A stretch of 64,000 bases of DNA from Mycobacteriales bacterium (GCA_035533475.1 DATLTS010000041.1:65070-129069), one strand, 5' to 3'. Positions 17,188 to 27,445 are shown, counted from the first letter of the stretch. The notes: generated from the letters alone by a model not told the origin. Translations and numbers: made by a program.

Positions 17188-18282
17188 GTGGCAGCGAGCG
17201 ACCGAGCCGACGGCCCGGATCTGCTGCGATCCGTGCTGGCCGCTGTCGCCCCGGGGACCGCTCTGCGCGATGGGCTGGAGCGGATTCTGCGCGGCAACAC
17301 CGGCGGCTTGGTCGTGCTCGGATATGACCGGGTGGTCGAGTCGCTGTGCACGGGCGGATTTCCGCTCGACGTCGAGTTCTCGGCGACCCGGCTGCGCGAG
17401 CTGGCCAAGATGGACGGCGCCATAGTCCTCGACGACACCGCCGTGCACATCATCCGGGCCGCAACCCACCTGGTGCCGGATCCGACGATTCCCACCGAGG
17501 AGTCCGGCACCCGACACCGGACCGCGGAGCGGGTCGCCAAGCAGACCGGCTACCCGGTGATTTCGGTGAGCCAATCGATGCGGATCATCGCGCTCTACGT
17601 CGACGGCCGCCGCTACGTCCTCGACGACTCAGCCGCCATCCTCTCGCGGGCCAACCAGGCGCTGGCCACGTTGGAGCGTTACAAGCTGCGGCTCGACGAG
17701 GTGAGCGGGACCCTGTCCGCGCTCGAGATCGAGGACCTCGTAACGGTCCGCGACGCCACTGCGGTGACCTTGCGGCTGGAGATGGTCCGCCGAATCGCCA
17801 GCGAGATCGACGGCTACGTGGTCGAGCTGGGCACCGATGGCCGGCTGCTCTCGCTACAGCGGGACGAGCTGATGGCCGGCGTCGAGAGCGAACGCGAACT
17901 CGTGGTCCGCGATTACATGCCACCGGCCACCGGGCGAAGGCACCGCAGCGTCGACGACGTGCTCAACGACCTCGACACGCTGACCGGCACAGATCTGCTC
18001 GACCTGGGAACGGTGGCAAAGGTCTGCGGGTTCGCCGGGTCACCGGACGTGCTCGACGCGCCGGTCAGCCCCCGCGGCTATCGGTTGCTCGCCCGGGTTC
18101 CGCGCCTGCCACGGTTGGTCGTCGACCGGCTCGTCGAGCACTTCGGCGGGCTCCAGAAGCTCCTGGCCGCGACGATCGAGGACCTACAGGCGGTGGAGGG
18201 CGTCGGGGAGTCCCGAGCCCGCAGTGTCCGCGAGGGCCTGTCCCGACTGGCCGAATCCTCGATCCTCGAGCGCTACGTCTGA
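17188..18282 (+). CDS. disA: DNA integrity scanning diadenylate cyclase DisA
   Basis: Makes cyclic di-AMP from two ATP and scans DNA for branched structures. The DAC domain shows the DGA motif (Asp76-Gly77-Ala78) and GTRHRTAER (RHR at 109-111), both needed for catalysis. A linker and a C-terminal helix-hairpin-helix region ([19 protein letters not shown]) follow. The GTG start has GAGGAG seven bases upstream. The last 99 bp overlap the convergent cheW. mutY, which often follows disA in related genomes, is absent here. Confidence 0.95.
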   Translation: MAASDRADGPDLLRSVLAAVAPGTALRDGLERILRGNTGGLVVLGYDRVVESLCTGGFPLDVEFSATRLRELAKMDGAIVLDDTAVHIIRAATHLVPDPTIPTEESGTRHRTAERVAKQTGYPVISVSQSMRIIALYVDGRRYVLDDSAAILSRANQALATLERYKLRLDEVSGTLSALEIEDLVTVRDATAVTLRLEMVRRIASEIDGYVVELGTDGRLLSLQRDELMAGVESERELVVRDYMPPATGRRHRSVDDVLNDLDTLTGTDLLDLGTVAKVCGFAGSPDVLDAPVSPRGYRLLARVPRLPRLVVDRLVEHFGGLQKLLAATIEDLQAVEGVGESRARSVREGLSRLAESSILERYV

Positions 18283-18693
18283 GCGGGCCGCGGTCAGCCG
18301 GACCAGCCGGTGCAAATCGACGAGGAGAACTGGCCCGTCCGGACCTTGCCGCACGTCGATGACGTAATCCGGTAGGGCCCGAGGGGGCGCCGCGCCGGAT
18401 TCGGCGAGCTGGTCTGGGTCGAGCACGGCCACGACGCCGTCGACCGCGATGCCGATCGGCTGTCCGCTGCCATCGTCGAGGACGAGGATGTCGCCGGTGT
18501 CCCGGTCGGCGCCGGCGCCCCGGACGTCTAGGACCGGTAACGGGTTGCCGCGCAGGGTAATCACCCCGGTTAGCGGCGGTGCCATCCCGGGCAGTTCGGT
18601 GAGGCCCACGAGTCGGACCACCTCGCGGATCTCGTTGAGCGGGGTGGCGAAGATCCGCTGCCCAAAGGCGAACGTGACGAAGCCTTGGCTCAT
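18184..18693 (-). CDS. cheW: CheW-like coupling protein
   Basis: Chemosensory scaffold protein linking receptors to a kinase. The start is ATG 18693, overlapping the cheR stop (ATGA). The CheW fold is recognisable: [23 protein letters not shown], then [27 protein letters not shown] and [16 protein letters not shown]. The fold ends near residue 137, and the remaining 30 or so residues are encoded antisense to the disA 3' end. No CheA or receptor gene lies in the window, so the partner is elsewhere or is the local histidine kinase. Confidence 0.85.
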   Translation of the reverse strand: MSQGFVTFAFGQRIFATPLNEIREVVRLVGLTELPGMAPPLTGVITLRGNPLPVLDVRGAGADRDTGDILVLDDGSGQPIGIAVDGVVAVLDPDQLAESGAAPPRALPDYVIDVRQGPDGPVLLVDLHRLVRLTAARSDVALEDRGFGQSGQALADTAGSGLPDALHRL

Positions 18694-20087
18694 CGCCGTC
18701 CAACCGATCCCGTGACGGCGCCCTGCGGCTCGGTCCGGTCGGCGAGCTGCCGGCAGAGCGTGGCAAGCTCGGCTGGCCGACGCCCCCCGAGCTCCGGGGC
18801 GATGGTGGTCGGCGGCCAATCGCACAGCGCGCCGGCCGCGGCCCGGTATGCCCGGGCCGCGGCTGCCGGCTCGCCAAGCCGCTCGAGCGCGCCACCGAGC
18901 AGGAACTGGGCGAGCCCGTCGGCCGGCTCTAGGTACACCGCCTTACGAAGGCTCGACATCGCCTCCGCATCCCGGCCAAGGTTGGTCAAGGACAGGCCGC
19001 GTAGATAGTGCGCCTCGGCGCGCAGCGGGTCGAACTCGATCATCGAATCGGTGAGGTTGACCGCCTCGTCGTAACGACCACCCGCCAGGCTGGCGCGCAC
19101 CGCGCCGACGGTTGGTCGGCTCGGCGCCGGCGGGGCCGTTACCCGCTCTGCCCGGCGCGGCTGCAGCCGCCGCTCACTGCGACGGGCGACCGGGGGTTCA
19201 GCGGTGCGGCGGTCCGGGAGGACGGCCCGGCGCTCCGGAACCCCGTCCAAGCGCCGGTAGACGAAGGCGTCGCCCAGGCCAACGAGGGAAAACTCGTCCG
19301 AGATCTGCCAGAGCGTTTCGGCGTGGCCGAGAAAAAGGTAACCCCCGTCCCGGACGGCGGTGTGCAGCCGGCGCATCAGCGCGACCGTCGTGTCCCTCCG
19401 GAAGTAGATCGTGACGTTGCGGCAGAGAATGAGATCGAGACTGCCCGGCTCGAACGGAGTCGGGTCGGTGACCAGGTTGTGATGGCGAAACTCGACGAGG
19501 CGTCGGACGTCCTCGCGCACTTCGAGCATGCCGGGTTGGTCGGCACACGGGGTGAGCCACCGCGCGACGTCGACGGGGTCGGCAAGGTGCAACGACCGTT
19601 CCCCGTAGCGGGCGCGCCGGGCAGCCGCAAGCGCGCGAGTCGACACGTCGGTGGCGATGATCTTCACATCCAATCCCGGGTTGGCGGGAAGCAGCTCCCC
19701 GATCAACATCGCGACCGTGTAAGGCTCCTCGCCGGTCGAGCACCCGGCGCTCCATACCCGCAGGTGGCCGCCACGCTCGCCGGCGGACTGGAGGAGCTGC
19801 GGCAGCACGTGCCGGCGAAGAGCGCGGATCTGCGGCGGGTTCCGGAAGAAGTGGGTCTCCGGGATGGTCACCTCGTCCAGCAGCAGCTGACGTTCGGGCT
19901 CGCCCGCCGGGGTGTCGAGCAACCGCAGGTAGCTGTCGACGTCGGGGCAACCGGACGCCCGAAGCCGCTCGCCCAGCGACAGCGCGAGCGAGTCCCGTCG
20001 GGTCCCGTCGAAGACCAGGCCCGCCGCTTCCCGCAAAACCAGACAGAGCGCCTCGAACTGCGCGTCGTCGAGGATCACTCGGTTCAC
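18690..20087 (-). CDS. cheR: CheR-type methyltransferase with C-terminal TPR region
   Basis: SAM-dependent glutamate methyltransferase of chemoreceptors. The CheR_N helix bundle is followed by TIPETHFFRNPPQI, the SAM motif RVWSAGCSTGEEPYTVAM and LDLILCRNVTIYF, so the catalytic core looks complete. Residues from about 340 to 440 form two to three tetratricopeptide-like repeats (for example AEAHYLRGLSLTNLGRDAEA), found in CheR proteins of alternative chemosensory systems rather than flagellar ones. The GTG start overlaps the cheB stop by 4 nt. Confidence 0.9.
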   Translation of the reverse strand: MNRVILDDAQFEALCLVLREAAGLVFDGTRRDSLALSLGERLRASGCPDVDSYLRLLDTPAGEPERQLLLDEVTIPETHFFRNPPQIRALRRHVLPQLLQSAGERGGHLRVWSAGCSTGEEPYTVAMLIGELLPANPGLDVKIIATDVSTRALAAARRARYGERSLHLADPVDVARWLTPCADQPGMLEVREDVRRLVEFRHHNLVTDPTPFEPGSLDLILCRNVTIYFRRDTTVALMRRLHTAVRDGGYLFLGHAETLWQISDEFSLVGLGDAFVYRRLDGVPERRAVLPDRRTAEPPVARRSERRLQPRRAERVTAPPAPSRPTVGAVRASLAGGRYDEAVNLTDSMIEFDPLRAEAHYLRGLSLTNLGRDAEAMSSLRKAVYLEPADGLAQFLLGGALERLGEPAAAARAYRAAAGALCDWPPTTIAPELGGRRPAELATLCRQLADRTEPQGAVTGSVGRR

Positions 20088-21232
20088 GGTTGCGCCTCGG
20101 CTGGCACGGCCAACAGGTCGAGCAGGGTGGAGCCAATTTCCGGTAGCGGGAGGACCCGGTCGGCGGCACCGAGCGCGGCCGCCGCGCCCGGCATCCCGTA
20201 TACGGCCGAGGTGGACTCGTCCTGGGCGATGGTCATGGCGCCGCGGTCGTGCATCTCCTGCAACCCGAGCGCCCCGTCACGGCCCATCCCGGTGAGGAGC
20301 ACGCCGATCGCCTCGGAGCCCAGCTGGGCGGCCACCGACCGGAAGGTCGCATCGATGCCGGGGATATGGAACTGGGTCGGCGGCGGGACCTCGGTGGTCA
20401 CCCGCAGGTGATCGTGCACGATGAGGTTCAGTCCGCTCGGGGCGACCGTCACCGTTCCCGGTGCCAGCCGCCGTCCGGACTGGCCAACCGCAACCGGCAG
20501 CGCGATCAGCTCGTCGAGCCAGCCGGCGAGGCCCTCGATGAATCCGTCGGCCATGTGCTGGACGACGAGAACTGCGATGTCAAGGCCGGCCGGGAGACTG
20601 CCGAGCACGGTCGCCAGTGCCTGTGGACCGCCGGTGGATGCGCCGATGGCGAGCAGTCGCACGCCGCTCGGCCGGACGTTCGGAGCCGGTTCCGGGGTCA
20701 CGTCGGACCGGGGTTCTGGCGCGGGGCGTTTCGGGCTGAGCGCGGTGCCGCCGGCATGGCCGCGCAATCGTCCACGCGGATGGGTGATCACCCGGATCCG
20801 GCTGGCGACCCGAAGCCGGCTGCGGAGCTCCTCCGCGTGGTCCTCCATGCGGCCGGCGTGTTCCGGGCCCGGCTTCCCCACGACGTCGACCGCACCCGCG
20901 GCCAGCGCCGCCCGGGCGTTGGCATTGTCGGTGCCGTCGACGAAAGAGGAGTAGACCAGGATGGGCGTGGGTCGCGTTGCCATGATGCGCTCGATCGCTT
21001 CGATCCCGTTCATCAACGGCAGATCGAGATCCATGAGCACGGCGCCCGGGCGCAGGCGTTCGACCAGAGCGATCGCCTCCCGACCGTTCCGCGCCTCGCC
21101 GACGACACTCAGATCGTCACCGGCCTCGATGACCGCGCGGAGAAAACGTCGCTGGACCGGGGAATCGTCGACGACGACGACGGCCAGCGGAGGCCGCTTT
21201 GCGGGCAGGACGCTCACGTCAGTTCCCGACAC
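20084..21232 (-). CDS. cheB: Chemotaxis response regulator methylesterase CheB
   Basis: Receiver domain plus protein-glutamate methylesterase, 382 residues. The receiver carries the acidic pair VVDDSPVQ and phosphoacceptor Asp68 in MDLDLPLMNG. After a Pro-rich linker the esterase domain shows GASTGGPQAL (catalytic Ser), VVQHMADGF (His) and LTGMGRDGALG (Asp). I use the GTG at 21232; another GTG at 21217 lies just past the stop of the Hpt gene and is also possible. All catalytic residues are present. Confidence 0.92.
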   Translation of the reverse strand: MSGTDVSVLPAKRPPLAVVVVDDSPVQRRFLRAVIEAGDDLSVVGEARNGREAIALVERLRPGAVLMDLDLPLMNGIEAIERIMATRPTPILVYSSFVDGTDNANARAALAAGAVDVVGKPGPEHAGRMEDHAEELRSRLRVASRIRVITHPRGRLRGHAGGTALSPKRPAPEPRSDVTPEPAPNVRPSGVRLLAIGASTGGPQALATVLGSLPAGLDIAVLVVQHMADGFIEGLAGWLDELIALPVAVGQSGRRLAPGTVTVAPSGLNLIVHDHLRVTTEVPPPTQFHIPGIDATFRSVAAQLGSEAIGVLLTGMGRDGALGLQEMHDRGAMTIAQDESTSAVYGMPGAAAALGAADRVLPLPEIGSTLLDLLAVPAEAQP

Positions 21233-21572
21233 ACAACTCGGCCTGCATCGCCTCGACGCAATGCGCTGCCGCGTCAGCGACCTCCGTCGGCACCCGGTCC
21301 ATGCCAGGCTCGCAGTACGGGTTGAGGAGTAGCTCGCACCGGCGGGCCAGTTCGGCGACCGCCGGCCGGTTCACGATGATCGCGCTACTGGCCAGGGTGT
21401 GCGCGTCGCCGCGCAGGGCGATGGCGGCGTCCGGGGCGCCGGCGGCCCGCAGCCGCTCGACAGCGTCGCGCATCCGGGGTAGGCGCTGCGCGACTTCGCC
21501 GGCGAACGCCGCCGCGAGCGCCTCGGCGAGAGTCGACGCGGATGGCGGAGCGGCAACTGCCGGATCGGACAC
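21219..21572 (-). CDS. Hpt-domain phosphotransfer protein
   Basis: Single histidine phosphotransfer domain of 117 residues. The GTG start at 21572 has GGAGGG five bases upstream. The phosphoacceptor motif is AHTLASSA (His58) where the classic Hpt motif is HxLKGSA; the helices around it fit a four-helix bundle. Its 3' end overlaps cheB by 14 bp. It probably relays phosphate from a kinase to the CheB receiver, a role normally played by the P1 domain of CheA, which is missing here. Confidence 0.8.
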   Translation of the reverse strand: MSDPAVAAPPSASTLAEALAAAFAGEVAQRLPRMRDAVERLRAAGAPDAAIALRGDAHTLASSAIIVNRPAVAELARRCELLLNPYCEPGMDRVPTEVADAAAHCVEAMQAELCVGN

Positions 21573-21673
21573 CAAGCCCTCCGCCCTAGGTCGGAGCCGG
21601 AAACGGCCCCTAGGTGGTGTCGTCCGAGATCGTCTTCGGCTTGAGGTCCCGACGGTCCAGTGGGGTCCGGCGG

Positions 21674-22741
21674 CTACGCATCCCCCGACCGAGCCGTCAA
21701 CGGGAACGTCGCCCAGAAGGTGGTCCCGTCCTCCCCGCGGCTGGAGACCCCGACCGAGCCTCCGTGCCCGATGGCGATTCGGCGGGTGATCGATAGGCCG
21801 AGACCGAGGCCCGGCACCCCGCGGTGGTCGCTGCTCGCGGAACGGGCATAGCGTTCGAAGATCCGGTCCTGGTCGGAGGCCGGGATCGGCTCGCCCGGGT
21901 TGTGCACCTCGAAGCGAGCGAAACCTCGGCTTCGGACCACCCGCACCGTGACCGTGGTGTCGTCCGCCGTGTACGTGACCGCGTTTCCGACCAGATTGTC
22001 CAGGGCCTCGCGGATCAGCTCGGGCTCGGCGGCGCACGTGTCGGGCGCGTCGGGGCCCCCAACGATCTGGATCCGGATCCCCCGCCGGGTCGCGGCGAGG
22101 TCGTGGTCGCCCAGGATCCGGTCGAGCAACGGCCGGACGGCCACCTCTGTCCACGCCGGGCGCACCCCGGTCACCGCGATCCGCTCGTCGATGAGCACCC
22201 GTCCGATGAAGCCGCTGATCCGGTCGAGAGACTCCAGGAGGCCGATCCAGGACCGCTCGGTCTGCTCCGGTTCGAGCTCGGCGCCCTGCTGGCGGAGCAA
22301 CTGGGCATACCCCTTCGCCGCGGCCAGGGGCGAGCGCAGGTCGTGCCGCGCGGCATCGGTGAGCTCGCTGCGCCGCACCGCTTCCGCCGCCCATCCCAGC
22401 GCTACGGCGGCGTACGCGGCCAGGTCGGTGAGCAGGGCGGTGTCGTGGTCGTCGAACGTCCGGCCGCCGGGCGCGTTCGCGACCGTGATCTCCGCGCGGC
22501 CGGCCCCTTCCAACGGGACCGGCACGGTCAGGCAGGGACCGTCCGGGCCGGGGTCGCCCGGGACGACGACATCATCGAGCACGACCTCGGCGTGGTCGGC
22601 CGCGCACAGGTCGCTGGCGGTGGCGGCGACGGTCGCGAGCACCCCGGCGACATCGGGGGGGGTGCCGAGGAGGCCTGCCGAGAGCGCGGTGAGCCTGCGC
22701 AGCCCGTCAACGTACGAAGCGGTGCGGTCCTCGCTCAACAC
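21674..22741 (-). CDS. Soluble GAF-type sensor histidine kinase
   Basis: Cytoplasmic sensor kinase of 355 residues without membrane segments. An N-terminal GAF-like region (about 10-120) is followed by HisKA with ARHDLRSPLAAAKGYAQLL (His133) and an HATPase domain with an N box (LIREALDNLVGNAVTYT), FEVHNPGEPIP and GLGLGLSITRRI. It starts 24 bp after the clpC stop on the same strand, so it may be read through from clpC. The 100 bp before the Hpt gene (21573-21673) contain two ACCTAGGG copies and no obvious promoter. It is the likely kinase of the che cluster, replacing CheA, by position. Confidence 0.82.
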   Translation of the reverse strand: MLSEDRTASYVDGLRRLTALSAGLLGTPPDVAGVLATVAATASDLCAADHAEVVLDDVVVPGDPGPDGPCLTVPVPLEGAGRAEITVANAPGGRTFDDHDTALLTDLAAYAAVALGWAAEAVRRSELTDAARHDLRSPLAAAKGYAQLLRQQGAELEPEQTERSWIGLLESLDRISGFIGRVLIDERIAVTGVRPAWTEVAVRPLLDRILGDHDLAATRRGIRIQIVGGPDAPDTCAAEPELIREALDNLVGNAVTYTADDTTVTVRVVRSRGFARFEVHNPGEPIPASDQDRIFERYARSASSDHRGVPGLGLGLSITRRIAIGHGGSVGVSSRGEDGTTFWATFPLTARSGDA

Positions 22742-22765
22742 GGTCCCCCGGACGAGACGAAGGCC

Positions 22766-25300
22766 TCAGCCAGCCGTCTCGCCGGCCGCCGAGGGCCCGG
22801 TGGCGGCCACCGGTGGCGCGTCGGGAACGGGAGCCGGGGCAGCTTCGCCGCGGAAGGTGAACGACGCACCCTGCCCCTGCTCGTCGGGGGTCCCCTCGAG
22901 GTCAACGACCACGATATGGCCCGGCTTCAGCTCCCCGTACAGAATCTTCTCGGAGAGGACGTCCTCGATCTCGCGTTGGATGGTGCGCCGCAACGGCCGC
23001 GCACCGAGTACCGGGTCGTAGCCCTTGGTCGCGAGCAGCAACTTCGCCGCGGGGGTCAACTCCAGCCCCATGTCCTTGTTCCGGAGCTGCTCGTCGAGCC
23101 GCTTGAGCAGGAGATCGACGATCTCGATGATCTCCTCCTGGGACAGCTGGTGGAAGACGATGACGTCGTCGATCCGGTTGAGGAACTCGGGGCGGAAATG
23201 CTGCTTGAGCTCCTCCATGACTTTCGCTTTCATCCGGTCGTAGTCGACCTGCTTGTCCCCGCCTTTGGAGAACCCGAGGTTGAAGCCCTTGGCGATGTCC
23301 CGGGTGCCGAGGTTCGACGTCATGATGATGATCGTGTTCTTGAAGTCGACCACCCGGCCCTGGGCGTCGGTGAGCCGCCCGTCCTCCAGGATCTGCAACA
23401 GCGTGTTGAAAACATCGGGATGGGCCTTTTCGATCTCGTCGAACAGGACCACCGAGAACGGCTTGCGGCGGACCCGCTCGGTGAGCTGGCCGCCCTCCTC
23501 GTATCCGACATAGCCGGGGGGGGAACCGACCAAGCGGGACACGGTGTGCTTCTCCATGAACTCGCTCATGTCGAGCTGGATCAGCGAGTCCTCGTCACCG
23601 AAGAGGAACTCGGCGAGGGTCCTGGACAGCTCGGTCTTCCCCACCCCGGACGGGCCGAGGAAGATGAACGAGCCCCCGGGGCGCTTGGGGTCCTTGAGCC
23701 CGGCCCGGGTCCGGCGGATGGCCTGCGACACAGCCTTGATCGCCGGTTCCTGACCGACCACTCGACGGTGCAGCTCGTCCTCCATCCGGAGCAGACGGCT
23801 GGTTTCCTCCTCGGTCAGCTTGAAGACCGGAATTCCGGTCCACGTAGCGAGCACCTCGGCGATCTGCTCGTCGTCGACCTCGGCCACGACGTCCATGTCG
23901 CCGGCCTTCCACTCCTTCTCGCGCTGCGCCTTCTCGCCGAGCAACTGCTTCTCGTTGTCGCGCAAGGCGGCGGCCTTCTCGAAGTCCTGCGCGTCGATCG
24001 CGCTTTCCTTCTCCCGGCGCACCCCGGCGATCCGCTCGTCGTACTCACGAAGGTCCGGCGGTGCCGTCATCCGGCGGATCCGCATCCGCGAGCCGGCCTC
24101 GTCGATCAGGTCGATCGCCTTGTCCGGCAGGAACCTGTCGCTGATGTAGCGGTCGGCCAGGGTGGCCGCGGCAACCAGAGCGGCATCGGTGATCGACACC
24201 CGGTGGTGCGCCTCGTAACGGTCGCGGAGCCCCTTGAGAATTTCGATCGTGTGCACGAGGGTCGGCTCGCCGACCTGGATCGGCTGGAACCGCCGCTCCA
24301 GCGCGGCGTCCTTCTCCAGGTGCTTGCGGTACTCGTCCAGCGTGGTCGCACCTATCGTCTGCAGCTCGCCACGAGCCAGCATCGGCTTGAGAATGCTCGC
24401 GGCGTCGATGGCGCCCTCGGCGGCACCCGCGCCGACCAGCGTGTGCAGCTCGTCGATGAACAAGATGATGTCCCCGCGGGTGCGGATCTCCTTGAGAACC
24501 TTCTTCAGTCGCTCCTCGAAATCGCCGCGATAGCGGGAACCGGCGACGAGGGCGCCCAGGTCGAGGGTGTAGAGCTGCTTGTCCTTGAGTGTTTCCGGCA
24601 CCTCGCCCTTGACGATGGCCTGGGCCAGACCTTCGACTACGGCGGTCTTGCCGACCCCCGGCTCCCCGATGAGCACCGGGTTGTTCTTCGTCCTCCGGGA
24701 GAGGACCTGCATCACCCGCTCGATTTCCTTCTCCCGACCGATGACCGGGTCGAGCTTGCTCTCGCGGGCAGCCTGAGTGAGGTTGCGGCCGAACTGGTCG
24801 AGGACGAGGCTGGTGCTAGGGGTGCCCTCGGCCGGGCCCGCACCGGCCGGCTCTTTCCCGCCCTGGTAACCGGACAGCAATTGAATTACCTGCTGGCGCA
24901 CCCGGTTCAGATCGGCGCCCAGCTTTACGAGCACCTGGGCGGCTACGCCCTCTCCTTCGCGGATCAAGCCGAGCAGGATGTGTTCGGTGCCGATGTAGTT
25001 GTGACCGAGTTGCAATGCCTCGCGTAGGGAAAGCTCGAGAACCTTCTTCGCCCGGGGGGTGAACGGAATGTGCCCGCTCGGTGCCTGTTGGCCTTGCCCG
25101 ATGATCTCCTCGACCTGCTGGCGCACCCCTTCGAGGGAAATGCCGAGACTTTCCAAGGCCTTCGCCGCCACGCCCTCGCCCTCATGGATCAACCCGAGCA
25201 GGATGTGTTCGGTTCCGATGTAGTTGTGGTTAAGCATCCGGGCCTCTTCTTGGGCCAAGACGACAACCCGCCGCGCGCGGTCGGTGAATCTTTCGAACAT
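22766..25300 (-). CDS. clpC: ATP-dependent Clp protease ATPase subunit ClpC
   Basis: AAA+ unfoldase feeding ClpP, and essential in mycobacteria as ClpC1. The start is ATG 25300 ([11 protein letters not shown]) with GAGGAG upstream; the open frame beyond it is noncoding. The 844-residue protein has two Clp_N repeats (each with [11 protein letters not shown]), AAA-1 with GEPGVGKT, a UVR-like middle region, AAA-2 with [12 protein letters not shown], and the C-terminal D2-small domain. The 171 bp upstream to lsr2 (25301-25471) must hold its promoter; TAGCAT at about 42 nt from the start is a possible -10. Confidence 0.97.
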   Translation of the reverse strand: MFERFTDRARRVVVLAQEEARMLNHNYIGTEHILLGLIHEGEGVAAKALESLGISLEGVRQQVEEIIGQGQQAPSGHIPFTPRAKKVLELSLREALQLGHNYIGTEHILLGLIREGEGVAAQVLVKLGADLNRVRQQVIQLLSGYQGGKEPAGAGPAEGTPSTSLVLDQFGRNLTQAARESKLDPVIGREKEIERVMQVLSRRTKNNPVLIGEPGVGKTAVVEGLAQAIVKGEVPETLKDKQLYTLDLGALVAGSRYRGDFEERLKKVLKEIRTRGDIILFIDELHTLVGAGAAEGAIDAASILKPMLARGELQTIGATTLDEYRKHLEKDAALERRFQPIQVGEPTLVHTIEILKGLRDRYEAHHRVSITDAALVAAATLADRYISDRFLPDKAIDLIDEAGSRMRIRRMTAPPDLREYDERIAGVRREKESAIDAQDFEKAAALRDNEKQLLGEKAQREKEWKAGDMDVVAEVDDEQIAEVLATWTGIPVFKLTEEETSRLLRMEDELHRRVVGQEPAIKAVSQAIRRTRAGLKDPKRPGGSFIFLGPSGVGKTELSRTLAEFLFGDEDSLIQLDMSEFMEKHTVSRLVGSPPGYVGYEEGGQLTERVRRKPFSVVLFDEIEKAHPDVFNTLLQILEDGRLTDAQGRVVDFKNTIIIMTSNLGTRDIAKGFNLGFSKGGDKQVDYDRMKAKVMEELKQHFRPEFLNRIDDVIVFHQLSQEEIIEIVDLLLKRLDEQLRNKDMGLELTPAAKLLLATKGYDPVLGARPLRRTIQREIEDVLSEKILYGELKPGHIVVVDLEGTPDEQGQGASFTFRGEAAPAPVPDAPPVAATGPSAAGETAG

Positions 25301-25471
25301 GTGTCGCTCCTCACAGAGCGGGTGCGGGAAACCCCGCCACCGCATGCTAGCCCCGTCCCGGCCGACCTGCCGCCGGGACGACCGCGACGGTTCCGCTGGC
25401 CCGCCGCTGTAGCCATGCAACGAGTCGTCGGCCCTGGCTGTTCCGCACTGAACCCCCGTGGCGGCGATCTT

Positions 25472-25813
25472 TCAGTGTGCGGCGTCGTAGCGTTCGGCGA
25501 GCGACGCGGGAATCCGGCCACGCTCGCTCACCGCGATGCCCTGATTGCGGGCCCATGCCCGGATCTCCGCGCTGCGCTGGCGGTCCGGCCCCCCGCCGCC
25601 TCCGCGGCGGCTGTTCCGGCGACCAGGGCGGCCCCCCACCCGACGACCGGCCGCGACGTAACTGGCCATCTCGTCGCGCAGCCGACTGGCGTGCGCGGCA
25701 CAAAGATCGATCTCGTAGCCGACACCATCCAGACCGAGAACCACGGTTTCGTCCCCGGGCGTCTCGTCGCCGTGCAGATCACAGACGAGAATCACCCGAA
25801 CTCGTTGCGCCAT
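25472..25813 (-). CDS. lsr2: Nucleoid-associated protein Lsr2
   Basis: H-NS-like xenogeneic silencer that coats AT-rich DNA. The start is ATG 25813 (MAQRVRVILVCD) with GGGAGGA seven bases upstream. The dimerisation half (residues 1-60) includes LVCDLHGDE and VGYEIDLCAAHASRL; the C-terminal DNA-binding domain ends in SERGRIPASLAERYDAAH with the RGR minor-groove hook. The 147-bp gap upstream (25814-25960) is conspicuously AT-rich for this genome, which would suit autoregulation by Lsr2. Confidence 0.95.
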   Translation of the reverse strand: MAQRVRVILVCDLHGDETPGDETVVLGLDGVGYEIDLCAAHASRLRDEMASYVAAGRRVGGRPGRRNSRRGGGGGPDRQRSAEIRAWARNQGIAVSERGRIPASLAERYDAAH

Positions 25814-25960
25814 GTCAATTCCTCCCACTGGTGTCAATTTGCTAAACGGGCATCAAGTTTATCCGAAATCGACCAGCCGGTATCCGTCGATAGTTTCCTA
25901 ATCGGAATTTTCGGCGCAGGATATCGAGTGGTTCCGGACGGCGGATCGGTTTTCCACCGA
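25814..25960. promoter_or_regulatory. AT-rich lsr2 promoter region
   Basis: This short gap is clearly richer in A and T than the rest of the window and has runs such as AATTTTC and TTTATCC. On the minus strand TAAACT about 45 nt before lsr2 could be its -10; no good -35 is evident. The composition makes it a plausible Lsr2 binding site. It also contains the end of the lysS transcript. Confidence 0.4.
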
Positions 25961-27445
25961 CTATTGCGGTCGGACCAGGGGAAAAAGAATGGTCTCCCGG
26001 ATGTTGCCGCCGGTTAGCAACATGAGCAGCCGATCGACGCCCAGCCCCAACCCGCCACTCGGCGGCATGCCGTATTCCAGGGCGCGGAGAAAATCCTCGT
26101 CGAGGTGCATGGCCTCCGGGTCCCCACCGGCGGCGAGCAGCGACTGCTCGGTCAGGCGGCGCCGTTGCTCCACCGGATCGACAAGCTCGCTGTAGGCCGG
26201 GGCGAGCTCTACCCCGCGCACGACGAGGTCCCAGGCTTCGCTGAGTCGCGGGTCGAGCCGGTGTGGTCTGGCCAGCGGCCTGACCTCGGCGGGATAGTCC
26301 CTGACGAAGGTTGGCTCGACCAGCGTGTGCTCGACTAGCTTCTCGAACAGTTCGAGGACAACCGCTCCGGCACCCCAGTCGGGCTGGAGCCCGACCCCGT
26401 GCCGCTCGGCGATCAGGCGGAGCGCCTCGACTGGAGTGTCGACCGTCACCGACTCCCCGCACACGGCGGCAACGGCGTCGTGGACCGTGACGGCATGCCA
26501 CGGAGCGGCGAGGTCGAGCTCGCCGCCGCGCCCGTCCGGGATCAGCGTCGTCCCGAGGGCCGTCGCGGCGTCGATCACCAGGGCGCGGGTGAGCTCGGCC
26601 ATCGAGTCGTAGTCGCCATAGGCCTGGTAGGCCTCGAGCATCGTGAACTCGGGGCTGTGGGTCGTGTCCACGCCTTCGTTGCGAAAGATCCTTCCGATCT
26701 CGTAGACGCGCTCGATCCCACCGACTACGAGCCGCTTGAGGTGCAGTTCGAGTGCGATCCGCAGGTACATGTCCTGGTCGAACGCGTTCAGGTGGGTGCG
26801 GAACGGCCGGGCGGCCGCCCCGCCATGCATCTGCTGCAGGACCGGGGTCTCGACCTCTACGAATCCGCGCAGGCGCAGGGTCTGTCGGAGCGAGGCGAGC
26901 ACGGCATCCCGCGCGTGCACCATCCGGCGCGCTTCGGGGTTGACGATCAAATCGAGGTAGCGCTGCCGGACCCGTGCCTCCGGGTCGGACAATCCCTGGT
27001 GCTTGTCCGGCAACGGATGCAGCGCCTTGGCGGTTAGCCGCCAGCTCGCTGCCCGAACCGACAACTCGCCCCGCCGCGAGCTGACCACCTCGCCCTCGAC
27101 CCCGATGTGGTCGCCGAGATCGACATCGGACTTCCATGCCGCAAGGGCATCCGCCCCGACGCCGTCGAGGTCGAGCATGACCTGTAGGTCCGCAGTGCCG
27201 TCGCGCAGCGTGGCGAAGCAGAGCTTGCCGCCGTCCCGGCGCAAGACAACCCGGCCGGCGACGGCGACCCGTTCGCCGGTCGCGCTGTCGGGTGACAGGC
27301 CGACGAAGCGCGCGTGCAGGTCCGCCGCGGTCGCGGTTCGTGGGTACCCCACCGGATAGGGGTCCCCACCGGCTGCCCGGATGCGGTCCAGTTTCGCTCG
27401 CCGAACAGCGGACTGCTCCGGAACGTCACCCGCCGGATCAGTCAT
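25961..27445 (-). CDS. lysS: Class II lysyl-tRNA synthetase
   Basis: Charges tRNA-Lys. The 494-residue product has an N-terminal OB-fold (VAVAGRVVLRRDGGKLCFATL) and a class II catalytic core with motif 2 (YEIGRIFRNEGVDTTHSPEF) and motif 3 (GGLGLGVDRLLMLLTG). ATG 27445 overlaps the coaX stop by 8 nt, which makes it the last gene of the DUF2520-panC-panD-nadB-nadC-coaX operon. The local lysS-lsr2-clpC order matches M. tuberculosis Rv3598c-Rv3596c. Confidence 0.95.
   Translation of the reverse strand: MTDPAGDVPEQSAVRRAKLDRIRAAGGDPYPVGYPRTATAADLHARFVGLSPDSATGERVAVAGRVVLRRDGGKLCFATLRDGTADLQVMLDLDGVGADALAAWKSDVDLGDHIGVEGEVVSSRRGELSVRAASWRLTAKALHPLPDKHQGLSDPEARVRQRYLDLIVNPEARRMVHARDAVLASLRQTLRLRGFVEVETPVLQQMHGGAAARPFRTHLNAFDQDMYLRIALELHLKRLVVGGIERVYEIGRIFRNEGVDTTHSPEFTMLEAYQAYGDYDSMAELTRALVIDAATALGTTLIPDGRGGELDLAAPWHAVTVHDAVAAVCGESVTVDTPVEALRLIAERHGVGLQPDWGAGAVVLELFEKLVEHTLVEPTFVRDYPAEVRPLARPHRLDPRLSEAWDLVVRGVELAPAYSELVDPVEQRRRLTEQSLLAAGGDPEAMHLDEDFLRALEYGMPPSGGLGLGVDRLLMLLTGGNIRETILFPLVRPQ

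Noticed and set aside
17731-17752. CGTAAC inside disA as a third sigma-BldN -35
   Set aside because: No CGTTGA follows at 15-17 nt, and the site lies within a coding region.
21824-25027. 1067-codon open frame on the plus strand across the kinase and clpC genes
   Set aside because: It is the mirror of clpC and the kinase, produced by GC-rich codon bias, and its translation shows no domain.
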